Shown: positions 33,785-43,600 of the stretch, one piece after another
Layout: each line of letters opens with the position of its first letter
How positions within the stretch are numbered: the first letter of the stretch is position 1
Assembly: GCA_025782575.1 (NCBI GenBank)
Contig: JALGYY010000017.1
Coordinates: 361,892-425,891 of the forward strand
Length of the DNA: 64,000 nt
Origin: a bacterium
Lineage (GTDB): Bacteria > Orphanbacterota > Orphanbacteria > Orphanbacterales > Orphanbacteraceae
Direction: 5' to 3'
The notes under the pieces: generated by a model
What the model was told of the DNA's origin: nothing
The model's input: only the letters and a program-made list of their open reading frames with translations
The model's database searches: none
Translations under genes and position numbers: made by a program

Positions 33785-35481
33785 GTTCAATCGATTGGGG
33801 CGTTCTCGTATTATCCCTCACACTGATCATCGGGTACGGCATCTATGCCGGAAGGCGAAGCCAGAGTCTCGACCAGTATCTGCTTTCGGGACGGGACATG
33901 CGATGGCATATCGTCGCCTTCTCCATCATGGCTACCCAAGCGAGCGCGATCACATTTCTTTCCACTCCCGGACAGGCGTTTACTGACGGCATGCGATTCG
34001 TTCAGTTCTACTTCGGCCTGCCACTCGCGATGATCGTTCTATCAATCACGGCTGTACCCATTTACCACAAGCTACGGGTCTTTACCGCGTACGAGTATCT
34101 GGAAACACGGTTCGACTCCAAGACAAGAATCCTAGCGGCCGGGCTTTTTCTGCTTCAACGAGGACTGGCCTGCGGACTTACAATCTACGCGCCCGCCCTC
34201 GTCGTATCCGTCCTGCTGGGTTGGAATCTCTACCTGACGAATTTCATGATCGGCGCTCTCGTGATTGTCTACACCGCTTACGGCGGCACGCGGGCGGTGG
34301 GCCACACCCATCTCTGGCAGATGCTGATCGTTCTCGCCACTCTCACTATCACAGGTTTTCTTGTGGTGAGCTACCTTCCCCAAAACGTCTCGTTCGGCGA
34401 TGCGCTCTTCGTTGCAGGCAAACTCGGACGGCTGAATGCAGTCGATTTCTCATTTAATCTGACAGACAAATACAACATCTGGTCCGGTCTGATCGGCGGA
34501 TTCTTTCTCGCCCTCTCCTATTTCGGTACAGATCAATCTCAAGTTGCGCGCTATCTGGGCGGGCAGTCGATCGCCGCGAGCCGGATCGCTCTCCTCTTCA
34601 ACGGTCTCGTTAAAGTTCCGATGCAGTTCGGTATTCTTCTTATCGGCGTTATGGTTTTCGTCTTCTATCAGTTCGAGGCGCCGCCGATCTTTTTCAATTC
34701 CGTAGAGGCGGATCGCGTCGCCGTGAGTGCCCGGGCGGATGATTTTCATCAACTGGAGAGAGAATACGGCCTGGCAACGTCTGAAAAGAGCACCCACATC
34801 AAACGCATGCTGCAATCGCGTGATTCAGGCGATGTGATCGGTGTAGAGGGAGCGCTCCAGCGAGCACTTGCTGCAGACGAAAAGGCGATTGTAGTCCGTG
34901 ATCAGGCGATCGACCTCATGGTAGAGGGCAATCCTCGAATGGACCGGAGCGACACGAATTATGTATTTCTGAATTTCATATTGCATCATCTACCAGCCGG
35001 GTTGATCGGACTCGTGATGGCGTCGATCTTCGCAGGGTCGATGTCATCCACGTCGTCGGAATTGAACGCTCTCGCCTCGACCACCGCTGTCGATGTCTAC
35101 AAACGGGCGATTCGGCGAAACGCGAGTGACCGCCATTACCTCGTTTTTTCCAAGGGCGCCACAGTCGTCTGGGGGATCATTGCCATTGTTTTTGCTGAGT
35201 ATGCGAGCAAACTGGGCTCTCTCGTTGAAGCGGTTAATGTTCTCGGCTCTCTCTTTTACGGTACCGTGCTTGGAATCTTTCTACTTGCCTTCTATTTCAA
35301 ACGCATCGGTGGGACGGCCGCTTTTGTGGGAGCCATTGCGGGAGAGGTGATCGTGATTGCCTGTTTCATCTGGAGCGATCTTTCGTTTCTCTGGTACAAC
35401 GTGGTCGGATGTCTGGCCGTCATCCTGATCGCATCGATACTCCAGCTGTTTTCAGGCAAAAGAGAACCCCGCCCGCTGTAG
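33781..35481 (+). CDS. Sodium:solute symporter (SSS family)
   Basis: 566 residues with about 13 transmembrane segments of the SSS/LeuT fold. Visible family blocks are YAGRRSQSLDQYLLSGRDM at the start, GLTIYAPALVVSVLLGWN, the Na+-site-like D-Q-S-Q-V-A-R-Y-L-G, and SIFAGSMSSTSSELNALAST with its Ser/Thr string. It would import a sugar, amino-acid or organic-acid solute with Na+. A hydrophilic loop of about 80 residues lies between helices near residues 310-390. The start is TTG after GAGGG located inside the upstream small gene, implying coupling. The deacetylase partner hints that it may take up a released sugar. Confidence 0.9.
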   Translation: MSSIDWGVLVLSLTLIIGYGIYAGRRSQSLDQYLLSGRDMRWHIVAFSIMATQASAITFLSTPGQAFTDGMRFVQFYFGLPLAMIVLSITAVPIYHKLRVFTAYEYLETRFDSKTRILAAGLFLLQRGLACGLTIYAPALVVSVLLGWNLYLTNFMIGALVIVYTAYGGTRAVGHTHLWQMLIVLATLTITGFLVVSYLPQNVSFGDALFVAGKLGRLNAVDFSFNLTDKYNIWSGLIGGFFLALSYFGTDQSQVARYLGGQSIAASRIALLFNGLVKVPMQFGILLIGVMVFVFYQFEAPPIFFNSVEADRVAVSARADDFHQLEREYGLATSEKSTHIKRMLQSRDSGDVIGVEGALQRALAADEKAIVVRDQAIDLMVEGNPRMDRSDTNYVFLNFILHHLPAGLIGLVMASIFAGSMSSTSSELNALASTTAVDVYKRAIRRNASDRHYLVFSKGATVVWGIIAIVFAEYASKLGSLVEAVNVLGSLFYGTVLGIFLLAFYFKRIGGTAAFVGAIAGEVIVIACFIWSDLSFLWYNVVGCLAVILIASILQLFSGKREPRPL

Positions 35482-35535
35482 CCCCAGCGAGCGAGGTTTC
35501 TGTTACCTACTATCTGTAAAGTACAGTTTGCGTGA

Positions 35536-36594
35536 TCAGGATGAACTGGAGAGAGTCTTCAGAACTCCCTTGATCCGTCCCTTCTGGCCATCATCTTCAC
35601 ACATGGAGAGAGCCTTTTCATAGAACTCGATCGCCCTCTTGGTCTCCCCTTTTGCTGCGAGAGCCTCGCCCAGACTGTCATAACAGTTCCAGGAATCCGG
35701 GTGTTCCTCGACATTCAACTCGAAAAGTTCGATCGCGTCGTCCAGCTTCCCCTGGTTCACAAGCTGGTAGCCGAAGTTATTGATCTCCCCTTCCGTAGCC
35801 ATTTCCATGGCCGTCTCTCGGGATTCATCCGAGCCGATCTGATCTTCAAGCTTGGCCTGAAGATTGGATTTCAGCATATGGGTCGTGAAGCTCGGGTTCA
35901 TCTGCACGGCCCGCTCAGCCCATTGGAGTGCCTCATCGAGATTGGTGTCATTCTGGTTGCACCAGTTCGCCGCCTGCTGCCAACCCTGCCAGAAGAATCG
36001 GGAGACACCACGAAGCTGATTCTGGATGTCATCGAGAACGATCGCGTCGACGTCTACTTCCACCGTAAAGGAAAGACGGACCTTCTCCCAGTTCATGGCG
36101 ATGTCGACCGAGTTATCTGTCGGATTGTCGAACGTAAAACTGAGCCGCTCTTCTTGCGGAGCCGACTCCGGCTTGGCGGCGACGCGGAGCGCGTCTTCCC
36201 CATCATCGTAGCTGAAACTTCCCCAGGCGCCGGACTGCGTGCTGAAGATCACATCCCACTCGCCTGTCTCTCTCGGGAGCATGTGGAGTCCATAACGGCC
36301 GGCGGCGAGATCCTGGCCGTTTACTTTCACGGGATCGGAGAACTCGATCGCCGTGTTCTCATTCGCTCCGGCGCGCCACACCTGATCGTACGGCACGAGG
36401 GCGCCCCAGATTTCGCGCTCTTTCACGCCCGGCCTGTGGTAGTCGATCGTGATCTCACTGAGGCCGATGGTCTGCATGACCTTGGCGTGCTGGCTCGTCC
36501 GTGGGGTCTTGATCACCGGCTGGGCGAGGAGCTCCTCGGGCAGCAGTATTGAGGCCGCAAACAGCACGAGCACGACGGTGAATAGTCGTCTCAT
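35536..36594 (-). CDS. Exported DUF2911 protein with TPR tail
   Basis: 352 residues. The signal peptide (MRRLFTVVLVLFAASILLPEELLA) begins at 36594 after AAGGAGATGAG. Residues about 30-190 match DUF2911: ITIDYHRPGVKEREIWGALV, WRAGANENTAIEFSDPV and L-A-A-G-R-Y-G-L-H. The C-terminal 150 residues hold tetratricopeptide repeats (A-L-Q-W-A-E-R-A-V-Q-M-N-P, then YDSLGEALAAKGETKRAIEFYEKA). DUF2911 has no established activity; the family is common in Bacteroidetes-type bacteria. Periplasmic by prediction. Confidence 0.88.
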   Translation of the reverse strand: MRRLFTVVLVLFAASILLPEELLAQPVIKTPRTSQHAKVMQTIGLSEITIDYHRPGVKEREIWGALVPYDQVWRAGANENTAIEFSDPVKVNGQDLAAGRYGLHMLPRETGEWDVIFSTQSGAWGSFSYDDGEDALRVAAKPESAPQEERLSFTFDNPTDNSVDIAMNWEKVRLSFTVEVDVDAIVLDDIQNQLRGVSRFFWQGWQQAANWCNQNDTNLDEALQWAERAVQMNPSFTTHMLKSNLQAKLEDQIGSDESRETAMEMATEGEINNFGYQLVNQGKLDDAIELFELNVEEHPDSWNCYDSLGEALAAKGETKRAIEFYEKALSMCEDDGQKGRIKGVLKTLSSSS

Positions 36595-36721
36595 CTCATC
36601 TCCTTGTAGGGGGTTCCGGGTACATTGCACTCGAGATCCGGGTGCGCATCGGTCGCACACCCGCTGATCCGATCTGAAGCCGGGCCGCCCCGGCCGATGA
36701 AACGATTAGTGGCCAGACCAT

Positions 36722-36755
36722 CCCCGTACGTGTAAAAGGTATGTCACGTTCGGGG
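36722..36755. promoter_or_regulatory. 11-bp inverted repeat between two minus-strand genes
   Basis: CCCCGTACGTG and CACGTTCGGGG, separated by 12 bases, pair at 10 of 11 positions. They lie just past the stop of the Rho-N-like gene and 130 bases before the DUF2911 start. No T run follows on the minus strand, so a classical terminator is doubtful. It may be a terminator-like hairpin or an operator. Confidence 0.4.
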
Positions 36756-36759
36756 CAGT

Positions 36760-37083
36760 TCAAGTGGTTGCAGCGTGGATCCGGCGTTTCAGGCTGTGGA
36801 TCTGGCGGCGGATACGCTTGAGCCCCGCACTGTCCTTCGACTCCAGAGCCGCCTGTCGCTTGACTTTCAGCTCCTTGATCTTCGCTTTGACCGACCCCTT
36901 GTCAATACCGACCACTTCATGGTGCCGGTGATCTTCGATCTTCAACGCGTGGCAGAGCGCCGGAAGGAGCTTGTCCTTGTGCATCATTGTGTAGCCCTCG
37001 AGCTCCTTGTGCTTGATTCCATCCGCAATCTCCCGGAGCTGGGCTACGTTCATCCCGTGCAATTCATCCCATGTATGGGCCAC
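36760..37083 (-). CDS. Rho-N-domain-like small basic protein
   Basis: 107 residues. The N-terminal half resembles the Rho termination factor N-terminal (SAP-like) helical domain: MNVAQLREIADGIKH, then Y-T-M-M-H-K-D-K-L-L-P-A-L-C. The C-terminal half is a basic helical hairpin (IKELKVKRQAALESKDSAG, then LKRIRRQIHSLKRRIH). Proteins of this kind probably bind nucleic acid; none is well characterised. It stands alone between the DnaE-type polymerase gene (same strand, 87 bases upstream) and the DUF2911 gene. Confidence 0.72.
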   Translation of the reverse strand: MAHTWDELHGMNVAQLREIADGIKHKELEGYTMMHKDKLLPALCHALKIEDHRHHEVVGIDKGSVKAKIKELKVKRQAALESKDSAGLKRIRRQIHSLKRRIHAATT

Positions 37084-37170
37084 TTCGTTTCTCCTTATGT
37101 TTCGAATCAGCGCCTCGTTCCTCAGATATGATCATTCAGGACGAACCGTCTCCAGTCAAGCGGGCAATTG

Positions 37171-40100
37171 TCACATGGACTCACTGTCAAGAACGTCGCT
37201 CAGCAGCCCTCCCTCCTTGCCGAGTGATTCGATTCGTTCCACGGTGATCGTTCGAACACCGTAATGCTCCTCGATTCGGCCGGTCACACGGAATGGTCCC
37301 GCTCCACGGGTGGCCTGCATGAACCGCGTGTAAACCGGCGGAAAGAGCGTGCACTCGAATAAGCCATGCTCATCTTCCAGCGTCAGGAAGAGCATGACGG
37401 TCTCTTTTTTCGTCCGGACGAGCCTGGATGCGTCACGAATCCCGACAATCGTGATCCGCCGGCCGGCCGGCCCTGCGCCGAGCACCCGCGAATCCGCACA
37501 TCCGGCACACCCATCGGTCGGCCGGATCAAGGCGACCGGGTGCGCGGAAACAGCGAGTCCCAGAATCTCCATCTCGTATCGCAGGCACTCCTGCAGCGCC
37601 ATGTCGTTCAGCATGGGACGATCACTCTCGCCTCCCCCCTCCTCACCGGGAAACATGGTCGCCTCATCGAAGAGAGCTTCCCGAACCATGGTGGGCGCCA
37701 TCCCGTCCGCCGGTACGATTCCGACTCCCTTCGCTCTTCCCCATGTTTTTCGCCGTGTTTCGTATGTTGCGTAGAGCTCCCAGAGAAGCTCGGTTCGCCG
37801 CGTGCCCGTCCAATCGAACGCGCCCACAAGGACGAGATGCTCCGCATCCCGCCGGGGGGGCATCACCCGCCGGAGAAACTGGGCAAGCGACCGGAACGGG
37901 CGGGCGTCATAGATCCGCTCCCGGATAACGGCGGACAGATCGCGCACCCGTCCGAGGCCGACCCGGATTGCCGCATCATGTATCGCGTCGCCGGAAACGG
38001 ATCGAGTCCTGCCGGCCGGCTTCTCATCGGCCCGTTCCCATGTGAACTCCTCCCCGCTCTGATTAACGCAAGGCAAACGGATCTCGATCCCCCGGCGCCG
38101 GGCTTCTTCAAGATGAACCCGTGTGGGATACATCCCCTGATGATTATTGAGAAGCGAAACAGCATGCTCCACAGGGTGATGGGCCTTCAGCCAGGCGGTC
38201 TGGTAGGCGAGCACACCGTATCCCGCAGCATGGGCTTTGCAGAAAGAGTAGCTCGCAAAACGGGCAATCATACGCCACGCCTCTTTGGCAAGGCCGATAT
38301 CCACCCCTCGCTGCACGGCAAGACCGAGAAACGAATTGGTGAGCGCCCGCATCGAGTCTTCGTCCCGCGCCTCCCCGATCCGCCGCCGAAGGAGATCGCC
38401 CTCCTCGAGGCTGATCCCCGTCACCCGGCTCGCGACCGCCATCACATCTTCCTGGTAGAGCGGAATGCCGAGTGTCTCTTCCAGTAGATCGCCAATCGCC
38501 TTCTCCAGCGCCGGATGGCCGTAACTGACCGGTTCGATCCCCCGGATTCTACGAACGTAACGCTCTTTCATGCCGGACGACGCCGGCCCCGGCCGGATGA
38601 GCGAGTGCGCGGCGATCGTCTTCCCCATCGTCTTCGTGCCGATCATGCGTAGCAGGTTGCGCATGCCGGGTGACTCCACCTGGAAGCAGCCGAGCGTCTG
38701 TCCCGTGCATAGCAGTTCCGCCGTTCGGGGATCATCGGGCGGAGCGTTTTCGATATCGATCTCTATGCCCCGAGTCTTCTTGATGAGGGCGACCGTCTCC
38801 CGGATCGTCGAGATCGCCCGATTACCGAGGAGGTCGATCTTGATGAGGCCGATCTGCTCGATCTGATGCATTTCGTACTGCGTGACCACGATCCCCTTGG
38901 TCGCCTCTTCCAGCCCGGTCAGCCGGGCGAGCGGCCGGGCGCCGATCACCACCCCGCCGCAATGGATGCCGAGATGGCGCGGCGCCCCCCGCAGACGTTC
39001 GGCGATCTCGAGCACACCCCGATAGGGCTCCTGGTCGCGGGGATACTCGGCGAGCAGCTTCGACCGGGCAAAGCAGGCGGCGAGCGTCTCTTCGGTCTCC
39101 CGGGGAATGCGCTTGCTCACCCGGTCCACCACCTCGGTAGGCACACCGAACGCGCGGGCCACATCGCGGAACGCCGACCGGCAGTGGTAATGGTTGTGCG
39201 TCGAAATCATCGCCACCCGGTCCCGGCCATAGGTCTCATAGGCGTACTCGATCACCTCGTCCCGGCCACGCCAGCAGAGATCGACATCGAGATCGGGCCA
39301 GTCATCCCGCAAAGAATTCAGGAAGCGCTCGAAATAGAGCCGGTATGCGATCGGATCGACACTCGTGATTCCGAGCAGATACGCGACAAGCGAACTCGCC
39401 CCCGAACCGCGCCCCACCACAGGAATCCCCCGGGACCGGGCGAAACGGACGAGGTCGCCAACGACCACAAAGTACGCAGGGAACCCCATCTGATGGATCG
39501 TCTCCAGCTCCCGCTGGAGTCGGGCGGTGATTTCCGGCGTGATCTCGGAACCGTAACGGCGACGAAGCCCGTCATGAGCCAGCCGGTACAGGTACGAGTA
39601 AGGGGTCTCCCCCTCGGGCAGGGGATAGCGGGGAAAGATCGGTTTCGATCGCAGGAGATCGACGTCACAAGCCTCCGCGAGCGCCCGGCTGTTCGTGAGC
39701 GCCTCCGGGACCTCGCGCAGGAGTACCGCCGCCTCTTCGGGCGCGCGCAGGTACCCCTCCGCCGAAGCGAGGTCGGCGGCCGTTACTTCCGTGACGATCC
39801 CCCGGGTGCGAATCGCGGCAAGTACCCGCTGAAACGGGCCCTCTCCCCCTGATCCCATGGACATCGCTCCCCCGGCGACCAGCCCGATTCCGAGCCGGCG
39901 GGCCGATTCCCGCCTGAGAGCAAGCGACCGGGGCCCGATCCAGAGAGGGAGCTCCATCCAGAGAGCGCCGGGAACGAGATAAGAGCGGAGCGCCGTAGCC
40001 AGATGCTCCGATTCCACAAGAACGAAGAGTCCCCGGCCATCCCGACCGATCGCCCGGACGAGATCGAACTCCGGGTCCAGCATTCGCTCCGAGACCACCC

Positions 40101-40485
40101 GGCAGACGTTCCCGTAGCCGGTGAGATCGCGGGCGAGGAGAACGGCGCGGTCGATACAGCCCGGGGCCGCATGAACCCTTTTACCCGAGCCGCTAGCGCC
40201 GTCGCCGCCCTCACTCTCGAAGCGCCGGTGGTGTGGGATGATCGCCCCGCCGCTTCTACCCTCCGCGATCGGCCGCTCTTCCACTTCGGCGCCCGTAATC
40301 GGCCGGATTCCCGCCGCCCGGGCGGCCGTCTGGAAGAACATGGCCCCGTAGAGATTGTTCCTGTCCACCAGGGCCGCCCGATCACAGCCGGCCCCGGCGA
40401 GCCGCTCCACTAAACACTCGATCGAAACCGTGCCGTGGAGCAGGGAAAAGTGACTCTGCAGGTGAAGGGGGACGTAAGGTTTCAT
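37171..40485 (-). CDS. dnaE2: Error-prone DnaE2/ImuC-like DNA polymerase III alpha subunit
   Basis: 1104 residues, near the DnaE2 length. Start ATG at 40485 follows CTGGAG; an upstream frame to 40923 is antisense to the promoter region and the giant gene. The order is PHP domain, palm with catalytic aspartates in PDLDVDL (D400, D402), then GAPRHLGIHCGGVVI, the finger block RPGPASSGMKERY, helix-hairpin-helix, and an OB domain (GRRITIVGIRDASRL). The PHP domain begins PLHLQSHFSLLHG, where a metal-binding H-x-H would be H-x-Q, so PHP exonuclease activity is doubtful. Its promoter carries the 26-bp motif shared with the DNA polymerase IV operon, which supports a damage-induced translesion role. 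Confidence 0.85.
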   Translation of the reverse strand: MKPYVPLHLQSHFSLLHGTVSIECLVERLAGAGCDRAALVDRNNLYGAMFFQTAARAAGIRPITGAEVEERPIAEGRSGGAIIPHHRRFESEGGDGASGSGKRVHAAPGCIDRAVLLARDLTGYGNVCRVVSERMLDPEFDLVRAIGRDGRGLFVLVESEHLATALRSYLVPGALWMELPLWIGPRSLALRRESARRLGIGLVAGGAMSMGSGGEGPFQRVLAAIRTRGIVTEVTAADLASAEGYLRAPEEAAVLLREVPEALTNSRALAEACDVDLLRSKPIFPRYPLPEGETPYSYLYRLAHDGLRRRYGSEITPEITARLQRELETIHQMGFPAYFVVVGDLVRFARSRGIPVVGRGSGASSLVAYLLGITSVDPIAYRLYFERFLNSLRDDWPDLDVDLCWRGRDEVIEYAYETYGRDRVAMISTHNHYHCRSAFRDVARAFGVPTEVVDRVSKRIPRETEETLAACFARSKLLAEYPRDQEPYRGVLEIAERLRGAPRHLGIHCGGVVIGARPLARLTGLEEATKGIVVTQYEMHQIEQIGLIKIDLLGNRAISTIRETVALIKKTRGIEIDIENAPPDDPRTAELLCTGQTLGCFQVESPGMRNLLRMIGTKTMGKTIAAHSLIRPGPASSGMKERYVRRIRGIEPVSYGHPALEKAIGDLLEETLGIPLYQEDVMAVASRVTGISLEEGDLLRRRIGEARDEDSMRALTNSFLGLAVQRGVDIGLAKEAWRMIARFASYSFCKAHAAGYGVLAYQTAWLKAHHPVEHAVSLLNNHQGMYPTRVHLEEARRRGIEIRLPCVNQSGEEFTWERADEKPAGRTRSVSGDAIHDAAIRVGLGRVRDLSAVIRERIYDARPFRSLAQFLRRVMPPRRDAEHLVLVGAFDWTGTRRTELLWELYATYETRRKTWGRAKGVGIVPADGMAPTMVREALFDEATMFPGEEGGGESDRPMLNDMALQECLRYEMEILGLAVSAHPVALIRPTDGCAGCADSRVLGAGPAGRRITIVGIRDASRLVRTKKETVMLFLTLEDEHGLFECTLFPPVYTRFMQATRGAGPFRVTGRIEEHYGVRTITVERIESLGKEGGLLSDVLDSESM

Positions 40486-40537
40486 CCGACGCTCCAGCGA
40501 CCCTCTCCCCAAGTCCAGGCCCCACCTGACATCCAGA

Positions 40538-40566
40538 AGAATACCCCACATTTGTGTAGTAGTCAA
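40538..40566 (-). promoter_or_regulatory. Putative SOS-type promoter/operator of dnaE2
   Basis: Read on the minus strand: TTGACT (40566-40561), a 17-base spacer, then TATTCT (40543-40538). The spacer holds ACTACACA-A-ATGTGGGG, whose centre CACAAATGTG is palindromic apart from one centre base. The same sequence, 25 of 26 bases, is upstream of the small gene-dinB operon at 54645-54670. A start site about 7 bases past the -10 would leave a leader of about 45 bases to the dnaE2 ATG. Promoter geometry is seen; the LexA role is inferred. Confidence 0.7.
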
Positions 40567-40665
40567 CACCCAAAGGGAGCGGAAACGAAATTCACCTAAA
40601 CCCCTTGAAACATTAGAGAAACGGCCGAAAAGAAGAGAGACGGTAAAAGTCCGGAGCGAGTAGAG

Positions 40666-43600
40666 ATGAAGAGGAAAACGCACAATCGAATTGTACTGCC
40701 AGGTCTCCTTGTCGTGGTGGGACTGATCTGTCTCGCACTGCCTTTCGCGGACATGGCAATCGCGAAGACCGTCACCGTAACGCTGGACCCCGCGACCACC
40801 AAAGATACTTACAACCAGGAAGACAGCGACAATCGAAACAAGGGGATTGACACCAAGCTCGGGGTGAGGGGTGAGCCGGGCAAGGACAGACATTTGTTCC
40901 TGGAGTTTCCCGTTCCGGCCCAACCTCTGCCCTGGGTACTTACTTCAGCCGAGATCGTCTTCACCGTCAAATCGATGGATCTGACAGGGGACGACATGAC
41001 GATAGGCGCCCACCGTGTTCTCGCTCCCTGGGACGAGGGGGTCGATCAAAACGATAAGGACCTCAACTGGAGTCAACGGAAAACGGACTCGTTATGGGTC
41101 TCTGCGGGGGGTGATTTCACAGGAGAGAGAAGCTCGGTCGATGTCTTCGATGGGGAAAGCACCGTCACACTGGATGTGACTACGTTCATTCAATTCTGGT
41201 CTGCCAATCCGGATTCCAACTTCGGTCTGGTCCTGGTGGACAGTTTGGCTCAATCGGGGTGGCCCGAGGGCGACGAAATCAAATTCTACTCGACTGACGA
41301 AGGGACTCTTAGCAGGCGCCCGGTGCTCACGATGACCTGGGACTCTCTGGCTGTCGTTCCGATCGGCAGCGATGTCGCCGAGATCCAACCGACATTCGTC
41401 CGGGAGAATATCCGCGATACGCTGACACTCTTCATCGCTCTCGAGCTGCCGGGGTTGGAATCGCAGATTGACCAAATCACTATGGCTATGCCCACCGGCT
41501 TCACCGACCCGATAGTGATCAACACAACCTGGAACGGCTCGGGTCGTTCGACATTCGACATGAGTTCGGCGAATCAGCTCGAGCTGTACCTGGATACCCC
41601 TGTATCGAGCGACGGGATACTGGCGATCACCTTCGATGTGGATACGCCTCCGGTCAAAGCACTCGGTGGCGCCGACTTCGTCCCCTACGTGGACGACTGG
41701 TCGACGTTCTCCATACCTGATCAACGGGTGCCCTCCGGGAATGCCAATGGAATCCCGGGCGACGGGGACACTCTCCACGTCGATTTTACTTCGGACGGCA
41801 CTCTCGTGGTCACACCCGACTCAGTTGTAATCGCCGTCGATTCCGCAATTCAGTTCACTGCGGTCATTATCGGCGCAATGGGCGGGAGCACACCGGTCAC
41901 ACCGACCTGGACCGTCACGGGGGGACTCGGCGACATCGATCCGCTCGGAAACTTCACGCCCAAGTTCGTGGGGAGCGGTTGGGTAATTGCTACGTACATT
42001 ACGCTGTCCGACAGCGCCCGGGTCTTCGTCACCCATGGGAGTGTCGATTCACTCGCGATCTTCCCGGTAGACAGCGCAGTTACCGCTGACGGATCCGTAC
42101 AGTATCGGATCCTCGCGTGGGACATCTACAGGAACAGCTTCCTGCCCGATGTCGTCACCTGGTCCGAGCCGACTGGTCTCGGCAGCATGGCTCCTGTCGG
42201 ACTGTTTGATCCGGTAACAGTGGGTATCGGGCTGGTGATCGGGAGTGCGGAAGGTATCTTCGACTCGACCACCGTAACGATCTCAGCCGGAGCGCTGGTA
42301 TCGATGAACGTGACACCGGCGAGCGCAATCCTGACTGCAGACTCTTCACTCCAGTTTGTCGCGACGGGGAGCGACGGGGATGGAAACCCGGTGCCCATCG
42401 ATCCCATTTGGACTGTCAACGGCCCGATGGGGGCGGTCGACGGCACGGGATTATTTACCGCGACGAAAGTCGGCGCAGGCCAGGTGGTGGCACACGTCCC
42501 CCCGATCGCCGCCGAGAGCGAGGTCACTGTCGTTCCCGGCATTATCGCGAGGGTAGTCATCGCCCCCTCTGATACCAGCATTACCGCCGATGATCCCGTC
42601 AGCTATACGGCAATCGCCCATGACGCCGATTCCAATGTCGTATCGACGACATTCACATGGTCGGAGCCGTCAGGCCTCGGATCGATCGATGCTTCCGGGA
42701 TCTACACACCGGGGCTCACCGGAAATGCAATCATTGTGGCAGGAACGGGCATCGCTACGGACACTGCGAGCGCCACCGTCACCGCCGGAGCTCTGGCAAC
42801 CATTGCAATCACCCCCGCCAGCGCGGACGTCACCACCGACTCATCGATTCTCTTTGCGGCTCAAGGTCTCGACGCTCAGGGTAACGACGTGCCGATCTCC
42901 CCGATCTGGAGCATAGTAGGGGCCATCGGAACCATCACCCCCGTCGGTCTGTTCGATCCGACCACCGTGGGTGCCGGTTCCCTGATCGCGACAGATGGTG
43001 CCATTAGTGGATCGGCACCCGTCAACGTCACCGTCGGTGCCGTCGCTACTCTCGCCGTTTCTCCGACCGACACATCCGTGACGACCGACGAAACCGCGAG
43101 CTTCTCCGCGATCGCCTTCGACGCCGATTCCAATCCCTTCACGCCGACTGTGGTGTGGACCGAGCCGACCGGTCTCGGAAGCATCGATGGAAGCGGCCTC
43201 TTCACGCCGAACACGGCAGGCAACGCAATCGTTGTCGGCACGGCGGAAGGCGTTTCGGATACGGCAGATGTCACGATTGCAGCCGGCGCGCTTGCGAGCA
43301 TCGTCATCACTCCGCCCAGCGATTCCATTACGGCCGATTCGACTATTTTCTTTATAGCAGAAGGGTTTGATTCCAAGGGTAATCCGGTCCCCATCAGTGC
43401 CAGCTGGAGCGTGGTGGGTACGATCGGTTCGATCAATGGGTCAGGGCGTTTTGATGCGGAGACAGTCGGGGTCGGACAGGTCATCGTCGCTGCCGGTCTA
43501 TTTGCGGATACAGTCCGGGTCGCTGTCTCTCGCGGACGGGTGGCGACGTTGGCCATCCAGCCTGCTGACACAACGATCACAGCCGACGACGCCGTTTCGT

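Noticed and set aside
40486-40923. N-terminal extension of the DnaE-type polymerase
   Set aside because: It is antisense to the start of the giant gene and crosses the promoter. Family homology begins at the ATG at 40485.
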